Assembly (NCBI GenBank): GCA_021205635.1
Contig: JAJPXC010000119.1
Span: 1 to 62,621, forward strand
Reading direction: 5' to 3'
Length of the DNA stretch: 62,621 nt
From: Bacteroidales bacterium
Lineage (GTDB): Bacteria > Bacteroidota > Bacteroidia > Bacteroidales > Muribaculaceae
Positions 16,586 through 25,521 of the stretch are shown here, in pieces (position 1 is the stretch's first letter; every line of letters starts with the position of its first letter). The position numbers and the translations under genes are program-made. A model generated the notes under the pieces. That model was not told where the DNA came from, ran no database searches, and saw nothing but the letters and a program-made list of their open reading frames with translations.

Positions 16586-17320
16586 CTAGGCCTCTTTCTT
16601 GTGGTGCTCGATGGCGATCTTCACGGCCTTCCAAGCAACAACGGCGATCAGCGCGCCAGCCAAGGGGCCTACGATCATGATCCAGTAGTCGCCCCAAGCG
16701 TGCGGCGAGAACAGGGCGGGGCCGAACGAACGAGCGGGGTTGACCGAGCAGTTGTCGACAGGGATACCCACGATGTTCACCAGGCCGAGAGCGATACCGA
16801 TAGCCAAGCCGGCGAATTTGCCGAAGCCAAGCTCCTTGTCGGTAGCGCCGAGGATCGTGAACACGAAGAAGAAGGTGAGCAAGCCTTCCATCAACAGAGC
16901 CAAGCCACCGGTTGCGCCGGGCTGAAGAACGTTGGCGGCCAGGATGCCGGTAATCTCACCGTTGTTAACCGTAATGCCACCGAAGTTGAAGGTATCAACC
17001 GCGCCAGCGCCACCAAGGCACCAGAAGCAGTAGAGCAGAACAGCGCCAGCCGATGCGCCCGCGATTTGGAAGATCCAGTAGCAGATCATGTCCTTCAACG
17101 ACATGCCGCCGTTGAGCCATACGCCGAACGATACGGCCGGGTTAACGTGGCACCCCGAGATATTGCCGATGCAATAGCACAAGCAAATAAGCACCAGGCC
17201 GAAGCACACGCCAATGCCGTAGCCGCCGATCACGGGACCGGCCAAAACGGCGCTACCGCAGGCAAGCAACACGAGGAACATCGTGCCGATGCCCTCAGCG
17301 AAATATTTCTTCAAGTCATT
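16586..17320 (-). CDS. aqpZ: Aquaporin Z / MIP-family channel
   Basis: 244 residues with six membrane segments and two half-helix NPA motifs (GCHVNPAVSF near 60, CSVNPARSFGP near 190). The selectivity-filter region, with the Arg after the second NPA, is consistent with a water channel rather than a glycerol facilitator. It ends in a short basic tail (EHHKKEA). A minus-strand -7 box TAATTTTG lies at 17360-17367, about 40 bp upstream, and a strong terminator follows at 16474-16507. It is monocistronic. Confidence 0.93.
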   Translation of the reverse strand, partial: NDLKKYFAEGIGTMFLVLLACGSAVLAGPVIGGYGIGVCFGLVLICLCYCIGNISGCHVNPAVSFGVWLNGGMSLKDMICYWIFQIAGASAGAVLLYCFWCLGGAGAVDTFNFGGITVNNGEITGILAANVLQPGATGGLALLMEGLLTFFFVFTILGATDKELGFGKFAGLAIGIALGLVNIVGIPVDNCSVNPARSFGPALFSPHAWGDYWIMIVGPLAGALIAVVAWKAVKIAIEHHKKEA

Positions 17321-17518
17321 CATAAGTGTGAAGTGTTTTGGTGTATTGGTTACAAGTAACAAAATTACTGATTATTTTACTTTGTTTGCCGATTTCACGA
17401 ATTTTAACTAAATTTGTTCGACCGATGGCCCCATAATTAGCAATGTGTTAAAGCCCTGCTCAACAATCGAAAATCACGATTTTTTACGCTATCTTCGCGA
17501 TATAATACCGATTATCGC

Positions 17519-18334
17519 ATGAATTTCCCCTCTTTCAGCAGCATACGCGCTTATCTCACCAGCAAAGGTTGCCGCGCCTGGTGGGCACGCTGGTCGAGCG
17601 CTTTCGTCGCCACAGTAATGGGCATTATCCTCACCCTCGGCACCAATACGTGGCTCCAGACCAACGCCAAGGAGGCGAAACAGCGCCGTGCCTTGGAGAT
17701 AGCCCTGCTCACCATGCACGACAATAATTACCGCCTTCAGGAAAGCTACCAGGACATGATGTTTGCCGACTCGGTGATCAACGACGTGACGCACCAGAAC
17801 GAAGTGGATTCCTTGGATGAGGAGACGTGCAAGTTGTTTTACATGGTGATGTCGTACGAGCTCACCGACACCGACCTTCGCCAGGCGGCCAAGGGGCTGT
17901 ACAGCAATTCGTTCGACTTCTGGCAAACTGTCGACAACCCGGCCGCTATGGAGGCTATGGGCCGCGCCTTGGAAATCGAGGACTTGACGTGGAAAACGGT
18001 CGACAAGAACCAGGCGGAATTGGAGCGGATCTTTTACGAGCTTTCGACTGAGAAATGGAAGTACGACTACCCTAGTGTGATGGATCTCACCCGCGCGTGG
18101 CTCGACGACTCGCGCGTGAAGCTGTTTATACTGCGCCAGAAGTCGTATCTCGCGTCAATGGAGCTCATGCTGGAGGAGCGTGACGACTTGCTGAAATTCC
18201 TGCGCGAGGAGTTGGACATCAGCGAGGATCGGCTGTGCGAGATCAGCACCACCTACCAGCAGCAACGCAGCTTCGCCATCGAGCTCGACAGCGTAGGCGC
18301 CACCATCGACCAAAAGGACCACAAACGCAAATAA
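17519..18334 (+). CDS. Membrane-anchored protein of unknown function
   Basis: 271 residues. One transmembrane helix (about 25-42, SAFVATVMGIILTLGTNTW) near the N-terminus leaves a largely helical, acidic domain of about 220 residues, probably periplasmic. The TM-adjacent pattern resembles small DUF families of Bacteroidota with a single N-terminal helix, but I cannot name it. A -7 box TATCTTCG (17490-17497) lies 21 bp upstream of the ATG. The gene converges on metH, with 4 bp between the stop codons. Confidence 0.7.
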   Translation: MNFPSFSSIRAYLTSKGCRAWWARWSSAFVATVMGIILTLGTNTWLQTNAKEAKQRRALEIALLTMHDNNYRLQESYQDMMFADSVINDVTHQNEVDSLDEETCKLFYMVMSYELTDTDLRQAAKGLYSNSFDFWQTVDNPAAMEAMGRALEIEDLTWKTVDKNQAELERIFYELSTEKWKYDYPSVMDLTRAWLDDSRVKLFILRQKSYLASMELMLEERDDLLKFLREELDISEDRLCEISTTYQQQRSFAIELDSVGATIDQKDHKRK

Positions 18335-18338
18335 CGCT

Positions 18339-21300
18339 CTAGGGGAGAAAGCGGGAGAGGGTGTCGAGGGGGAGCGAGCGGCGATGGGCGTAGTCGCGGC
18401 GCTGGTCGGCGCCTATGGCTCCGAGGTAGTGGTAGCGTGAATCGGGATGAGCGATGAAAAGGCCGGTGGTAGAGGCCGTGGGCCACATGGCGCCATTCTC
18501 CGTCACTTGGATTCCCAATTCATTGTATTTCAAGGCTTTGTCGGTGATGAAAATCAGCGATTGGTCGGGTAATGAAGGATAACCAATAGCCGGACGGATG
18601 CCTTGGTAGTACTGGCGAAGGAGGTTGTCGCAGTTAATCGGTTCATTTTCATCGGCATAACCCCAGAGGCGGTGACGCACGTGATAGTGGAGCCACTCGG
18701 TCGATGCTTCGGCCAAGCGGTCGGCAACGCTTTGATACAAAAGCGCTTTGTAATCGTCGCCACGTTCTCGAAGGTTATTGATAGCCTTGGCTAAATCAAC
18801 TCCGGTGGTCACGGCGAACAACGCCATATAATCGGGCAACTCCGTCTGTGAGTGGCGGCTGCCCTCAGCGTCCGGAGCCTGAGAGTGGCGGCTGCCCTCA
18901 GCGTCCGGAGCCTGAGAGTGGCGGCTGCCCTCAGCGGCCTTTACAGGAGCTAAAAAGTCGCTCAGCGCAATCCTTGGCGCTCCATCAGCCGGATCTTGCT
19001 GTCGTAGTGTAGGAATCCTGTATCGCTCGCCACCGTATTCATATACAATATCATCGCCTTCCGAGCCAGCCCGGGTGATAATCACGCGGCCACGGAGGGT
19101 ATCGCCCATACGGCCTAATTCGTCTATCAGGCGGTTGGCCTCTTTCCATAGTTGCATCGCCTCAGCGGCCTGGGCGGGATCCTTTTGCGGCGTACCGGCA
19201 AGCCACTGCGCCCGACAGTGGTCACAACCTTGGATTTGAGCTACTTGCGCCATAGACGCATCCAATTTCCACGTGGCGAAGAAGGGTCGCCAGTTGATCA
19301 GAGCGCGAGCCTCGGCCAATGGGATTTCGATATCAAATTGTCCCATATTTTTGGGCTTATATTGCTCGGGATGATGCTCAAAACGCGGTGCTCGGCGACG
19401 GGCCTCGGCCAAGGGTAGCAGTGTCTGCTCAACCTCGTGGGTGCGACGTAGCGACTCCTGCTTGGCTGCGTTTTCAGCCAGGACGGCCTCGCGGGTATCG
19501 GGGTTGGCGATTTTCTTGGCAATCACGGGTAGCATGGCCGCGTCGCGAGTGTAAATCACCGGTCCGCCGTAACAGGGTGCGATTTTTACCGCCGTGTGAA
19601 GTGCCGAAGTGGTGGCTCCTCCGATAAGCAGGGGGATGCGCATGCCCTGGCGTTCCATTAGTCGGGCCACGTTGCACATCTCCTCCAAGGATGGCGTAAT
19701 CAGCCCACTAAGGCCCACAAAATCAGCACCTTCCCTCTGGGCTTTGTCGACAATCGATTCGCCGGGCACCATCACGCCCATGTCGACCATCTCAAAGCCG
19801 TTGCAGTTCATTATCACGTTGACGATGTTCTTTCCGATGTCGTGCACATCGCCTTTCACTGTGGCTATCACCACTTTACCCACCGCCGACGAACTACCCG
19901 ACTGTGCCTTTTCCTGCTCGATATAGGGTGTCAAGAAAGCCACGGCACGCTTCATCGCGTGGGCACTCTTTACCACTTGAGGAAGAAACATTTTGCCCTC
20001 ACCGAACAAGCGTCCCACCTCGTTCATTCCGTCCATCAATGGGCCGTCAATCACCTTCATGGCCGAGCCCAACTCGTTGAGAGCCAACTGCAACGGCTCC
20101 TCTATCCCCTCGGCTTGCCCTCGACGCAACATCATCGCCACGCAGGCACAAGGATCAGCCGATACGACTTCAGGCTCAACGGCTTTTGTCCCCTTCCCCT
20201 TCTCGGCGTCCATTCGCTCCTTAATCTCTGTGGCTAAGGTGATGAGGCGATCGGTCGCGTCGTCACGGCGGTTTAGCAGCACGTCGTCGATTGCCTCGCG
20301 AAGGTCGGCGGGGATGTCATTAACAGGAATCAATGCGCCAGCGTTGACGATCGCCATGTCCATCCCCAGGGGGATAGCGTGGGACAGGAACACCGAGTGC
20401 ATCGCCTCGCGGGCGTAGTTATTCCCTCGCAATGAGAAAGATAAGTTGCTCAAGCCGCCACTCACGCGGGCACCGGGTAAATTCTTTTTAATCCACTCAA
20501 CAGCCCGCAAGAAATCGCGGGCGTAGTTGTTATGCTCGGGAATACCCGTGGCTACGGCTAAAACGTTGGGGTCGAATATGATATCATCGGCGGGGAAACC
20601 GTCGTCAACCAGCAGACGATAGGCGCGCTCGCACACCTCGATTTTCCTCTCGTATGTGTCGGCCTGCCCTTGCTCGTCGAACGCCATGACCACCGTCGCG
20701 GCGCCCATATTCTTGATCACGCGGGCCTTCTCGAGCATCTTCTCGGGGCCTTCCTTGAGGGAGATTGAGTTGACGATGGGTCGGCCTTGCACTCGCTTCA
20801 ATCCCTCGACGATCGTGGGCCAATGGCTGGAGTCGATCATCACCGGCACTCGGGCCACGTCGGGGTCGATCCCGATAGCCGAGAGGAAGGCGCACATCTG
20901 CTCGGAAGAGTCGAGCATGGCATCATCCATGTTCACGTCAACCACCTGGGCTCCCGCCTCTACCTGCTTGCGGGCGATCTCGAGCGCCTCGCCTGTGCTA
21001 CCCTCCTTGATCAGACGGAGGAACTTGCGGCTCCCGGCCACGTTGCACCGCTCGCCCACGTTGACAAACAGCGAGTCGCTGTCAACGGTTTTCGCCTCAA
21101 GACCAGCCAAATAAAGGGCCGAGCGACGCTCTGGCACCTGTCGAGGCTTGTATTTCGCGGCGGCTTTAGCTATCAAGCGGATATGGTGGGGAGTGGTACC
21201 GCAGCAGCCCCCCACGAGGTTCAGCTGGCCAGCGGCAAGGAGCGGCTCGATCTGCGCCACCATCATCTCGGGTGTCTCGTCGTACTGCCCGAAGCGGTTC

Positions 21301-22100
21301 GGCAGACCCGCATTGGGGTAAATTGCCAATCGGAAAGGCCACGGTTGTGCCTCCTCGACGTGGGGCACCATCCCCTCGACGCCGAAACCGCAGTTGAGCG
21401 ACAACGCCAACGGCTCGGCATGGGCGATGGCCGTAGCAAAAGCCTCGAGAGTTTGCCCGGCCAACGTACGACCGCTCTCGGTCAACGTAACCGATAGGAT
21501 TATAGGCACTAGCGGTGCCACCTCCTTGGCGGCCAAAATGGCCGCTTTGGCGTTAAGGGAGTCGAAGATGGTCTCGACAAGTATGATGTCCACCCCACCT
21601 ACTACGAGCGCGGCGATTTGTTCCTTATAAGTGTTGTGCAGGAGGTCGAAAGTTGTGGGCACTCCATCCTCGTCCAAGCTTTGGGCCATGGAGAGGGATT
21701 TGCTGGTGGGACCCACGCTGCCGGCCACCCAAATCTTGTGTCCCGGCTCGCGGAGCATCGCCTCGTCGGCCTCTCGGCGTGCCACCTCGGCAGCCGTGCG
21801 GGCTATCAGGGTCACTTGGTCGGCCAAACCGTATTCCTCCAATGATATTGCGTTGGCGTTAAACGAGTTGGCCGTGATGATATCGGCTCCAGCTTCGATA
21901 TAGGCTCGATGGATGTCGGCAATCACGTCGGGGCGGGTGACGCACAGCAAATCGTTGCATCCCTTGAGTTCAACAGGGTGATTAGCCCAGTGCTCGCCGC
22001 GGAAATCCTCCTCGACAAGCCCCTTGGCCTGAATCATCGTGCCCATGGCTCCATCCAGCACCAATATCCTCTCGCTAAGAGCCTCTTCCACAGAATGCAT
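18339..22100 (-). CDS. metH: Cobalamin-dependent methionine synthase
   Basis: 1253 residues, full-length MetH. In order: homocysteine-binding domain (zinc Cys at 237 in LNCGFG and 299-300 in VGGCCGTTP), pterin-binding domain (about 330-600), cobalamin cap and binding domains (DVHDIGKN carries the lower-ligand His), and the AdoMet reactivation domain at the C-terminus (RPAIGYPSLPDQ). It transfers the methyl of methyl-THF to homocysteine through methylcobalamin. Odd feature: a 33-bp minisatellite (18850-18936) inserts two and a half copies of SRHSQAPDAEG in the reactivation domain. No cobalamin riboswitch was found upstream. ATG 22100 lies just after the ubiE stop array. Confidence 0.97.
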   Translation of the reverse strand: MHSVEEALSERILVLDGAMGTMIQAKGLVEEDFRGEHWANHPVELKGCNDLLCVTRPDVIADIHRAYIEAGADIITANSFNANAISLEEYGLADQVTLIARTAAEVARREADEAMLREPGHKIWVAGSVGPTSKSLSMAQSLDEDGVPTTFDLLHNTYKEQIAALVVGGVDIILVETIFDSLNAKAAILAAKEVAPLVPIILSVTLTESGRTLAGQTLEAFATAIAHAEPLALSLNCGFGVEGMVPHVEEAQPWPFRLAIYPNAGLPNRFGQYDETPEMMVAQIEPLLAAGQLNLVGGCCGTTPHHIRLIAKAAAKYKPRQVPERRSALYLAGLEAKTVDSDSLFVNVGERCNVAGSRKFLRLIKEGSTGEALEIARKQVEAGAQVVDVNMDDAMLDSSEQMCAFLSAIGIDPDVARVPVMIDSSHWPTIVEGLKRVQGRPIVNSISLKEGPEKMLEKARVIKNMGAATVVMAFDEQGQADTYERKIEVCERAYRLLVDDGFPADDIIFDPNVLAVATGIPEHNNYARDFLRAVEWIKKNLPGARVSGGLSNLSFSLRGNNYAREAMHSVFLSHAIPLGMDMAIVNAGALIPVNDIPADLREAIDDVLLNRRDDATDRLITLATEIKERMDAEKGKGTKAVEPEVVSADPCACVAMMLRRGQAEGIEEPLQLALNELGSAMKVIDGPLMDGMNEVGRLFGEGKMFLPQVVKSAHAMKRAVAFLTPYIEQEKAQSGSSSAVGKVVIATVKGDVHDIGKNIVNVIMNCNGFEMVDMGVMVPGESIVDKAQREGADFVGLSGLITPSLEEMCNVARLMERQGMRIPLLIGGATTSALHTAVKIAPCYGGPVIYTRDAAMLPVIAKKIANPDTREAVLAENAAKQESLRRTHEVEQTLLPLAEARRRAPRFEHHPEQYKPKNMGQFDIEIPLAEARALINWRPFFATWKLDASMAQVAQIQGCDHCRAQWLAGTPQKDPAQAAEAMQLWKEANRLIDELGRMGDTLRGRVIITRAGSEGDDIVYEYGGERYRIPTLRQQDPADGAPRIALSDFLAPVKAAEGSRHSQAPDAEGSRHSQAPDAEGSRHSQTELPDYMALFAVTTGVDLAKAINNLRERGDDYKALLYQSVADRLAEASTEWLHYHVRHRLWGYADENEPINCDNLLRQYYQGIRPAIGYPSLPDQSLIFITDKALKYNELGIQVTENGAMWPTASTTGLFIAHPDSRYHYLGAIGADQRRDYAHRRSLPLDTLSRFLP
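18850..18936 (-). repeat. 33-bp in-frame minisatellite inside metH
   Basis: Two exact 33-bp copies (18850-18882, 18883-18915) and a 21-bp partial third. Each encodes the 11-residue unit SRHSQAPDAEG on the minus strand. Because the period is a multiple of three, copy-number change keeps the frame. It lies near residues 1055-1085, before the PDYMALF segment of the reactivation domain. Confidence 0.95.
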
Positions 22101-22102
22101 AA

Positions 22103-22137
22103 TCAACTAACAACTAACAACTAACAACTAACAACTA
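22103..22137 (-). repeat. Stop-anchored heptamer array after ubiE, unit TAGTTGT, 5 units
   Basis: Read on the minus strand, the first unit starts with the ubiE stop codon TAG (22137-22135) and four exact copies follow. The fifth reads TAGTTGA and runs into the metH ATG. The array is the whole ubiE-metH spacer. Confidence 0.9.
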
Positions 22138-22869
22138 TTTCTCCCCCACATACAAGCAGCACGCCCCGAATGAGAACGTCCTCCAGCTTGCCTCGCTGAA
22201 TCCCGCCTGCTTCATCAGCGCGGTCATCTCCCCTCGCTGGGGGCACGCGGCGATGCTCGCGGGCAGGTAGGAATAGGCCCTACGGTCATGCGACACCATT
22301 CTGCCGGCAAGCGGAATTAAGTGCTTAGTATATAGGTCATAACAGGCCTTGGCCAACTTGCCTTGCGGGGTGGACAATTCCAACACCATCAGCGATCCTC
22401 CGGGACGTAACACGCGGTAAATCTCGCGGTAGCCATCGAGCAATCGTTCGAAATTGCGCACGCCAAAAGCCACCGTTACGCAATCCACCGAGGCGTCATC
22501 CAAGGGTAACGCGAGACAGTCGGCGACCTGTAGGGTCACGCGGTCGCTCAACCCCGCCTTCTCCACCTTTTTGCGGCCGATTTCCACCATTCCCTTCGAG
22601 AGGTCGACGCCCAACACGTTGTCGGCCTTGGCCGTGCGAGCCAGGGCGATAGCGAGGTCGGCGGTACCGGTGGCGACGTCGAGCACCTTGCGCGGGGAGC
22701 GGCGCGCTACTTCCTTGACCGTAGCGCGGCGCCACAGGCGGTCGACGCCCATGGTCATAGCGCGGTTCATGAAGTCGTAGACGGGCGCGATGCTGTCAAA
22801 CATCTCCCTCACCTGCTCCCCCTTGCCGCGCTCGTCCTCGTAAGGGGTTATGGATTCAGCATTTAGCAT
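22135..22869 (-). CDS. ubiE: Demethylmenaquinone/ubiquinone methyltransferase
   Basis: 244 residues, MenG/UbiE family. SAM-binding motif VLDVATGTADLAIAL, then GVDLSKGMVEIGRKK, VTVAFGVRNFERL and LRPGGSLMVLELSTP are diagnostic. In menaquinone-using Bacteroidales it performs the last methylation of menaquinone synthesis. The start codon is the ATG inside the last copy of a TAAATGC heptamer array (22859-22914), and the stop codon is the first unit of another array. purC lies upstream and metH downstream on the same strand. Confidence 0.95.
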   Translation of the reverse strand: MLNAESITPYEDERGKGEQVREMFDSIAPVYDFMNRAMTMGVDRLWRRATVKEVARRSPRKVLDVATGTADLAIALARTAKADNVLGVDLSKGMVEIGRKKVEKAGLSDRVTLQVADCLALPLDDASVDCVTVAFGVRNFERLLDGYREIYRVLRPGGSLMVLELSTPQGKLAKACYDLYTKHLIPLAGRMVSHDRRAYSYLPASIAACPQRGEMTALMKQAGFSEASWRTFSFGACCLYVGEK

Positions 22870-22914
22870 TTAGCGTTTAGCATTTAGCATTTAGCATTTA
22901 GCATTTAGCATTTA
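22859..22914 (-). repeat. Heptamer array, unit TAAATGC, 8 units, supplying the ubiE start codon
   Basis: Every minus-strand unit contains TAA and an ATG. Because the period is seven, an upstream ATG reads only seven codons into a TAA. Only the unit nearest the gene is in frame. Two further ATAATCCCG units (about 22915-22933) lie between the array and purC. Confidence 0.9.
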
Positions 22915-22939
22915 GCGGGATTATCGGGATTATGGATTG

Positions 22940-23890
22940 TTATTTACCGATAGTGGCCAGGCAGTCGAGCACGTTTTTGGCGATGCGGCCAGCGATGTCG
23001 GTCTCTGGAGCCTTCTCAAATTTGCGGCCCGTGATATGCTCGTAAAGCTCGATGTAACGGTCGGAAACCGAGTTGACAAACTCCGGGGTCATCTCAGGCA
23101 CCTTCTGGCCGGCCTTGCCCATAAAGTCGTGGTCGATAAGCCATTGGCGCACAAACTCCTTGCTCAACTGGCGCTGGGGCTCGCCTTTCTCGAAGCGCTC
23201 CTCGTAGCCGTCGGCGTAGAAGTAACGTGAGGAATCTGGGGTGTGAATCTCGTCGATCAGGATTACCTTGCCGTCGCGCTTGCCAAACTCATATTTGGTG
23301 TCCACAAGGATCAAGCCCTTGTCGGCGGCCATCTCCGAGCCGCGACGGAACAACGCGCGGGTGTACTGCTCCATCACCTCGTAGTCGTGGGCGTCAACGA
23401 TGCCTTGGGCGATGATCTCCTCCTTGGAGATATTCTCGTCGTGACCGGCGTCGGCCTTGGTAGTGGGGGTGATTATAGGCTCGGGGAAGCGCTCGTTCTC
23501 GCGCATGCCGTCGGGAAGCCTCACGCCGCAGAGCTCACGGCAACCGGCCTTGTACTCGCGCCATGCGCTGCCGGTGAGGTAACCGCGGATAATCATCTCC
23601 ACGCGGAAGCCCTCGCACTTGAGGCCCACGGTGACCATCGGGTCGGGAGTAGCGATTTTCCAGTTGGGGACGATGTCGGCGGTGGCATCGAGGAACTGCG
23701 CGGCTATCTGGTTAAGCACTTGACCCTTATAGGGAATTCCCTCGGGAAGCACGACGTCGAACGCCGAGATGCGGTCGGTAGCAACCATCACCAGGATGTC
23801 GTCGTTGATGTCATACACGTCGCGCACCTTGCCGTGGTACACGCTTTGCTGTCCCGGGAAGTTGAAATCGGTTTTGGTTAAAGTAGCCAT
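22940..23890 (-). CDS. purC: Phosphoribosylaminoimidazole-succinocarboxamide synthase
   Basis: 316 residues, the longer SAICAR synthetase type. [34 protein letters not shown] and LVDTKYEFG are family motifs. It joins CAIR and aspartate in de novo purine synthesis. The ATG at 23890 was chosen because a TACCTTCG -7 box lies at 23916-23923 on the minus strand; an earlier in-frame codon lies upstream of that box. A TAACAAC heptamer array sits where the -33 box would be. Confidence 0.96.
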   Translation of the reverse strand: MATLTKTDFNFPGQQSVYHGKVRDVYDINDDILVMVATDRISAFDVVLPEGIPYKGQVLNQIAAQFLDATADIVPNWKIATPDPMVTVGLKCEGFRVEMIIRGYLTGSAWREYKAGCRELCGVRLPDGMRENERFPEPIITPTTKADAGHDENISKEEIIAQGIVDAHDYEVMEQYTRALFRRGSEMAADKGLILVDTKYEFGKRDGKVILIDEIHTPDSSRYFYADGYEERFEKGEPQRQLSKEFVRQWLIDHDFMGKAGQKVPEMTPEFVNSVSDRYIELYEHITGRKFEKAPETDIAGRIAKNVLDCLATIGK

Positions 23891-23915
23891 GAGATGAAGC
23901 TTAAATAATTTTCCG

Positions 23916-23923
23916 CGAAGGTA
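23916..23923 (-). promoter_or_regulatory. -7 box of purC
   Basis: TACCTTCG on the minus strand, 25 bp from the ATG. The region expected to hold the -33 TTTG is the heptamer array 23938-23965, which has no TTTG on this strand. Confidence 0.5.
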
Positions 23924-23937
23924 CAAAAAAGTTATGA

Positions 23938-23965
23938 GTTGTTAGTTGTTAGTTGTTAGTTGTTG
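23938..23965 (+). repeat. Heptamer array, unit GTTGTTA, 4 units
   Basis: Lies between the divergent purC and lemA genes. Unit and spacing resemble the ubiE-metH array (TAGTTGT, same repeat in rotated register). The array overlaps the -33 position of purC. Confidence 0.85.
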
Positions 23966-24007
23966 CGGGATTGGTATATGAAAAAAGTTTAAGGTGACAC
24001 TTGGTTA

Positions 24008-24038
24008 TTGGTGGATTAATGAAAATATAGTAATTTTG
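24008..24038 (+). promoter_or_regulatory. Promoter of lemA
   Basis: TTG 24008-24010, 20-nt gap, TAATTTTG 24031-24038. The leader to the ATG at 24070 is about 25 nt. Confidence 0.65.
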
Positions 24039-24069
24039 CCACATTATTTAAGAAACGAAGAAAAGAACG

Positions 24070-24690
24070 ATGAAAACTTCATGGATAGTAGGAGGAGTGA
24101 TCGTGGTATTGCTCCTGTTGCTCGGCGTTCAAGGATGCTCGAGCTACAACGGCATGGTCACCCTCGACGAAGCCGTCAACCAAGCTTGGGGCAACGTTGA
24201 AAACCAATACCAGCGTCGCGCCGACCTGATTCCCAACCTTGTGGCGACCGTCAAGGGCTACTCCGAGCACGAGTCCTCGACCCTCGAGGCCGTCACCAAC
24301 GCCCGCGCGGGCCTCACCCAGGCCTACAACAACGCCTCCGACGTCACCGCCGAGCAGTCAACCGCCCCCACCGACGAGGCATCCCTGCGTCAGTTCCAGC
24401 AGGCCCAGAGCCAACTCAAAGGCGCCCTCGATATCTATGTCAACGCCGTCAAGGAGGCTTATCCCGACTTGAAAGCCAACCAAAACTTCCTCGACCTGCA
24501 GACCCAGCTCGAAGGCACCGAAAACCGCGTCACCACCGAGCGCACCCGCTACAACGAGGCCGTCAAGGAGTACAACGTGAAAATCCGCCGCTTCCCCGCC
24601 AGCATCTTCGCCGGAGTGTTCGGTTTCGCCCAGCGTCCCATGTTCCAAGCCGAGGAAGGCGCCCAAAAGGCACCGAAGGTGGAATTCTAG
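24070..24690 (+). CDS. lemA: LemA family protein
   Basis: 206 residues. An N-terminal membrane/signal segment (WIVGGVIVVLLLLLGVQGC) ends at a possible lipobox Cys. The coiled helical body has the family motifs YNGMVTLDEAVNQAWGNVE, YQRRADLIPNLVATVKGY and a YNEAVKEYN helix; RFPASIFAGVFGF near the end is characteristic. LemA proteins are envelope proteins of poorly known function, usually next to TPM-domain partners, which are absent here. The stop codon TAG starts an 11-unit heptamer array. Confidence 0.92.
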   Translation: MKTSWIVGGVIVVLLLLLGVQGCSSYNGMVTLDEAVNQAWGNVENQYQRRADLIPNLVATVKGYSEHESSTLEAVTNARAGLTQAYNNASDVTAEQSTAPTDEASLRQFQQAQSQLKGALDIYVNAVKEAYPDLKANQNFLDLQTQLEGTENRVTTERTRYNEAVKEYNVKIRRFPASIFAGVFGFAQRPMFQAEEGAQKAPKVEF

Positions 24691-24794
24691 TTTCTGGTTT
24701 CTAGTTTCTAGTTTCTAGTTTCTAGTTTCTAGTTTCTGGTTTCTGGTTTCTGGTTTCTGGTTTAAAGATTTAAAGATTTAAAGATTTAAAGGAT
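24688..24794 (+). repeat. Stop-anchored arrays after lemA: heptamer TAGTTTC (11 units), then octamer TAAAGATT (4 units)
   Basis: The first unit is the lemA stop codon plus TTTC (24688-24694). Units TAGTTTC and the variant TGGTTTC continue in register to 24764, then merge into 8-nt units TAAAGATT (24763-24794). The array contains both TAG and TAA forms. Confidence 0.9.
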
Positions 24795-24851
24795 TAAAGG
24801 AGTAAAGGATTGAAGCATTTCGCTGAAAACTGAACCCTCCACATATTTGCA

Positions 24852-25418
24852 ATGAGAAAATTCCCTATATACATCCTTCTTGCCGTGATCGCCGTGGCCT
24901 TTGTGGCTTGCGGCACGGGCAACGACGACAACGACACATGGAAAGATTATAAGGACTGGCGCGAGGCCGGCGAGGCGTTCATCGCCGAGCAAGAGGCCCG
25001 CACCAACGCCGACGGCACCCCTTACTACACCAAACTGGTGCCCGTGTGGGACCCCGAGGCCTACGTCCTGATCCACTACTTCAACGACCGCGAGTTGACC
25101 AAAGGCAACTTATCGCCCCTGTTCACCTCCACCGTCGACGTGAAATATTACGGCAAACTCTACAACGACGAGCCCTTCGACTCCTCCTACACCTCCACGT
25201 CGCCCGCCGACTCGATCTACCGAGTGAAGTGCAACGGTGTGATCGAGGGTTGGTCGATCGCCCTCGAGGATATGCGCTGCGGCGACACCTGCGAGGTGGT
25301 AATTCCCTACCAGTGCGGCTACGGCTCCGCCTCCAGCGGCTCCGTCATCAAGCCCTACTCGGCCCTCATCTTCGGCATCAAGCTCGTTGACATCCCCTAC
25401 TACGAAGTCAACCAATAA
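24852..25418 (+). CDS. FKBP-type peptidyl-prolyl cis-trans isomerase lipoprotein
   Basis: 188 residues. Signal peptide with lipobox (VAFVACG). An N-terminal linker is followed by an FKBP domain (about 90-185) with VKYYGKLYNDEPFDSS, VIEGWSIALEDMRCGDTCEVVIP and a GYGS loop. The PYSALIFGIKLVDI end is the usual last strand. It is expected to assist folding of exported proteins at the membrane. A CATATTTG sequence lies 2 nt before the ATG. Repetitive AT-rich sequence separates it from pepT. Confidence 0.92.
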   Translation: MRKFPIYILLAVIAVAFVACGTGNDDNDTWKDYKDWREAGEAFIAEQEARTNADGTPYYTKLVPVWDPEAYVLIHYFNDRELTKGNLSPLFTSTVDVKYYGKLYNDEPFDSSYTSTSPADSIYRVKCNGVIEGWSIALEDMRCGDTCEVVIPYQCGYGSASSGSVIKPYSALIFGIKLVDIPYYEVNQ

Positions 25419-25521
25419 GTTAGAGTTTAAAGTTAAAAGTTTAAGGTTTAAAGTCAATAGCCACCTTACCTCTAACCTCTAACCACTTACCACTAATACT
25501 TATACCTTAATACTTAATAGC

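Noticed and set aside
22101..22140. Cobalamin or SAM riboswitch upstream of metH
   Set aside because: The spacer is only a heptamer array directly after ubiE; there is no room for a riboswitch and no conserved core was seen.
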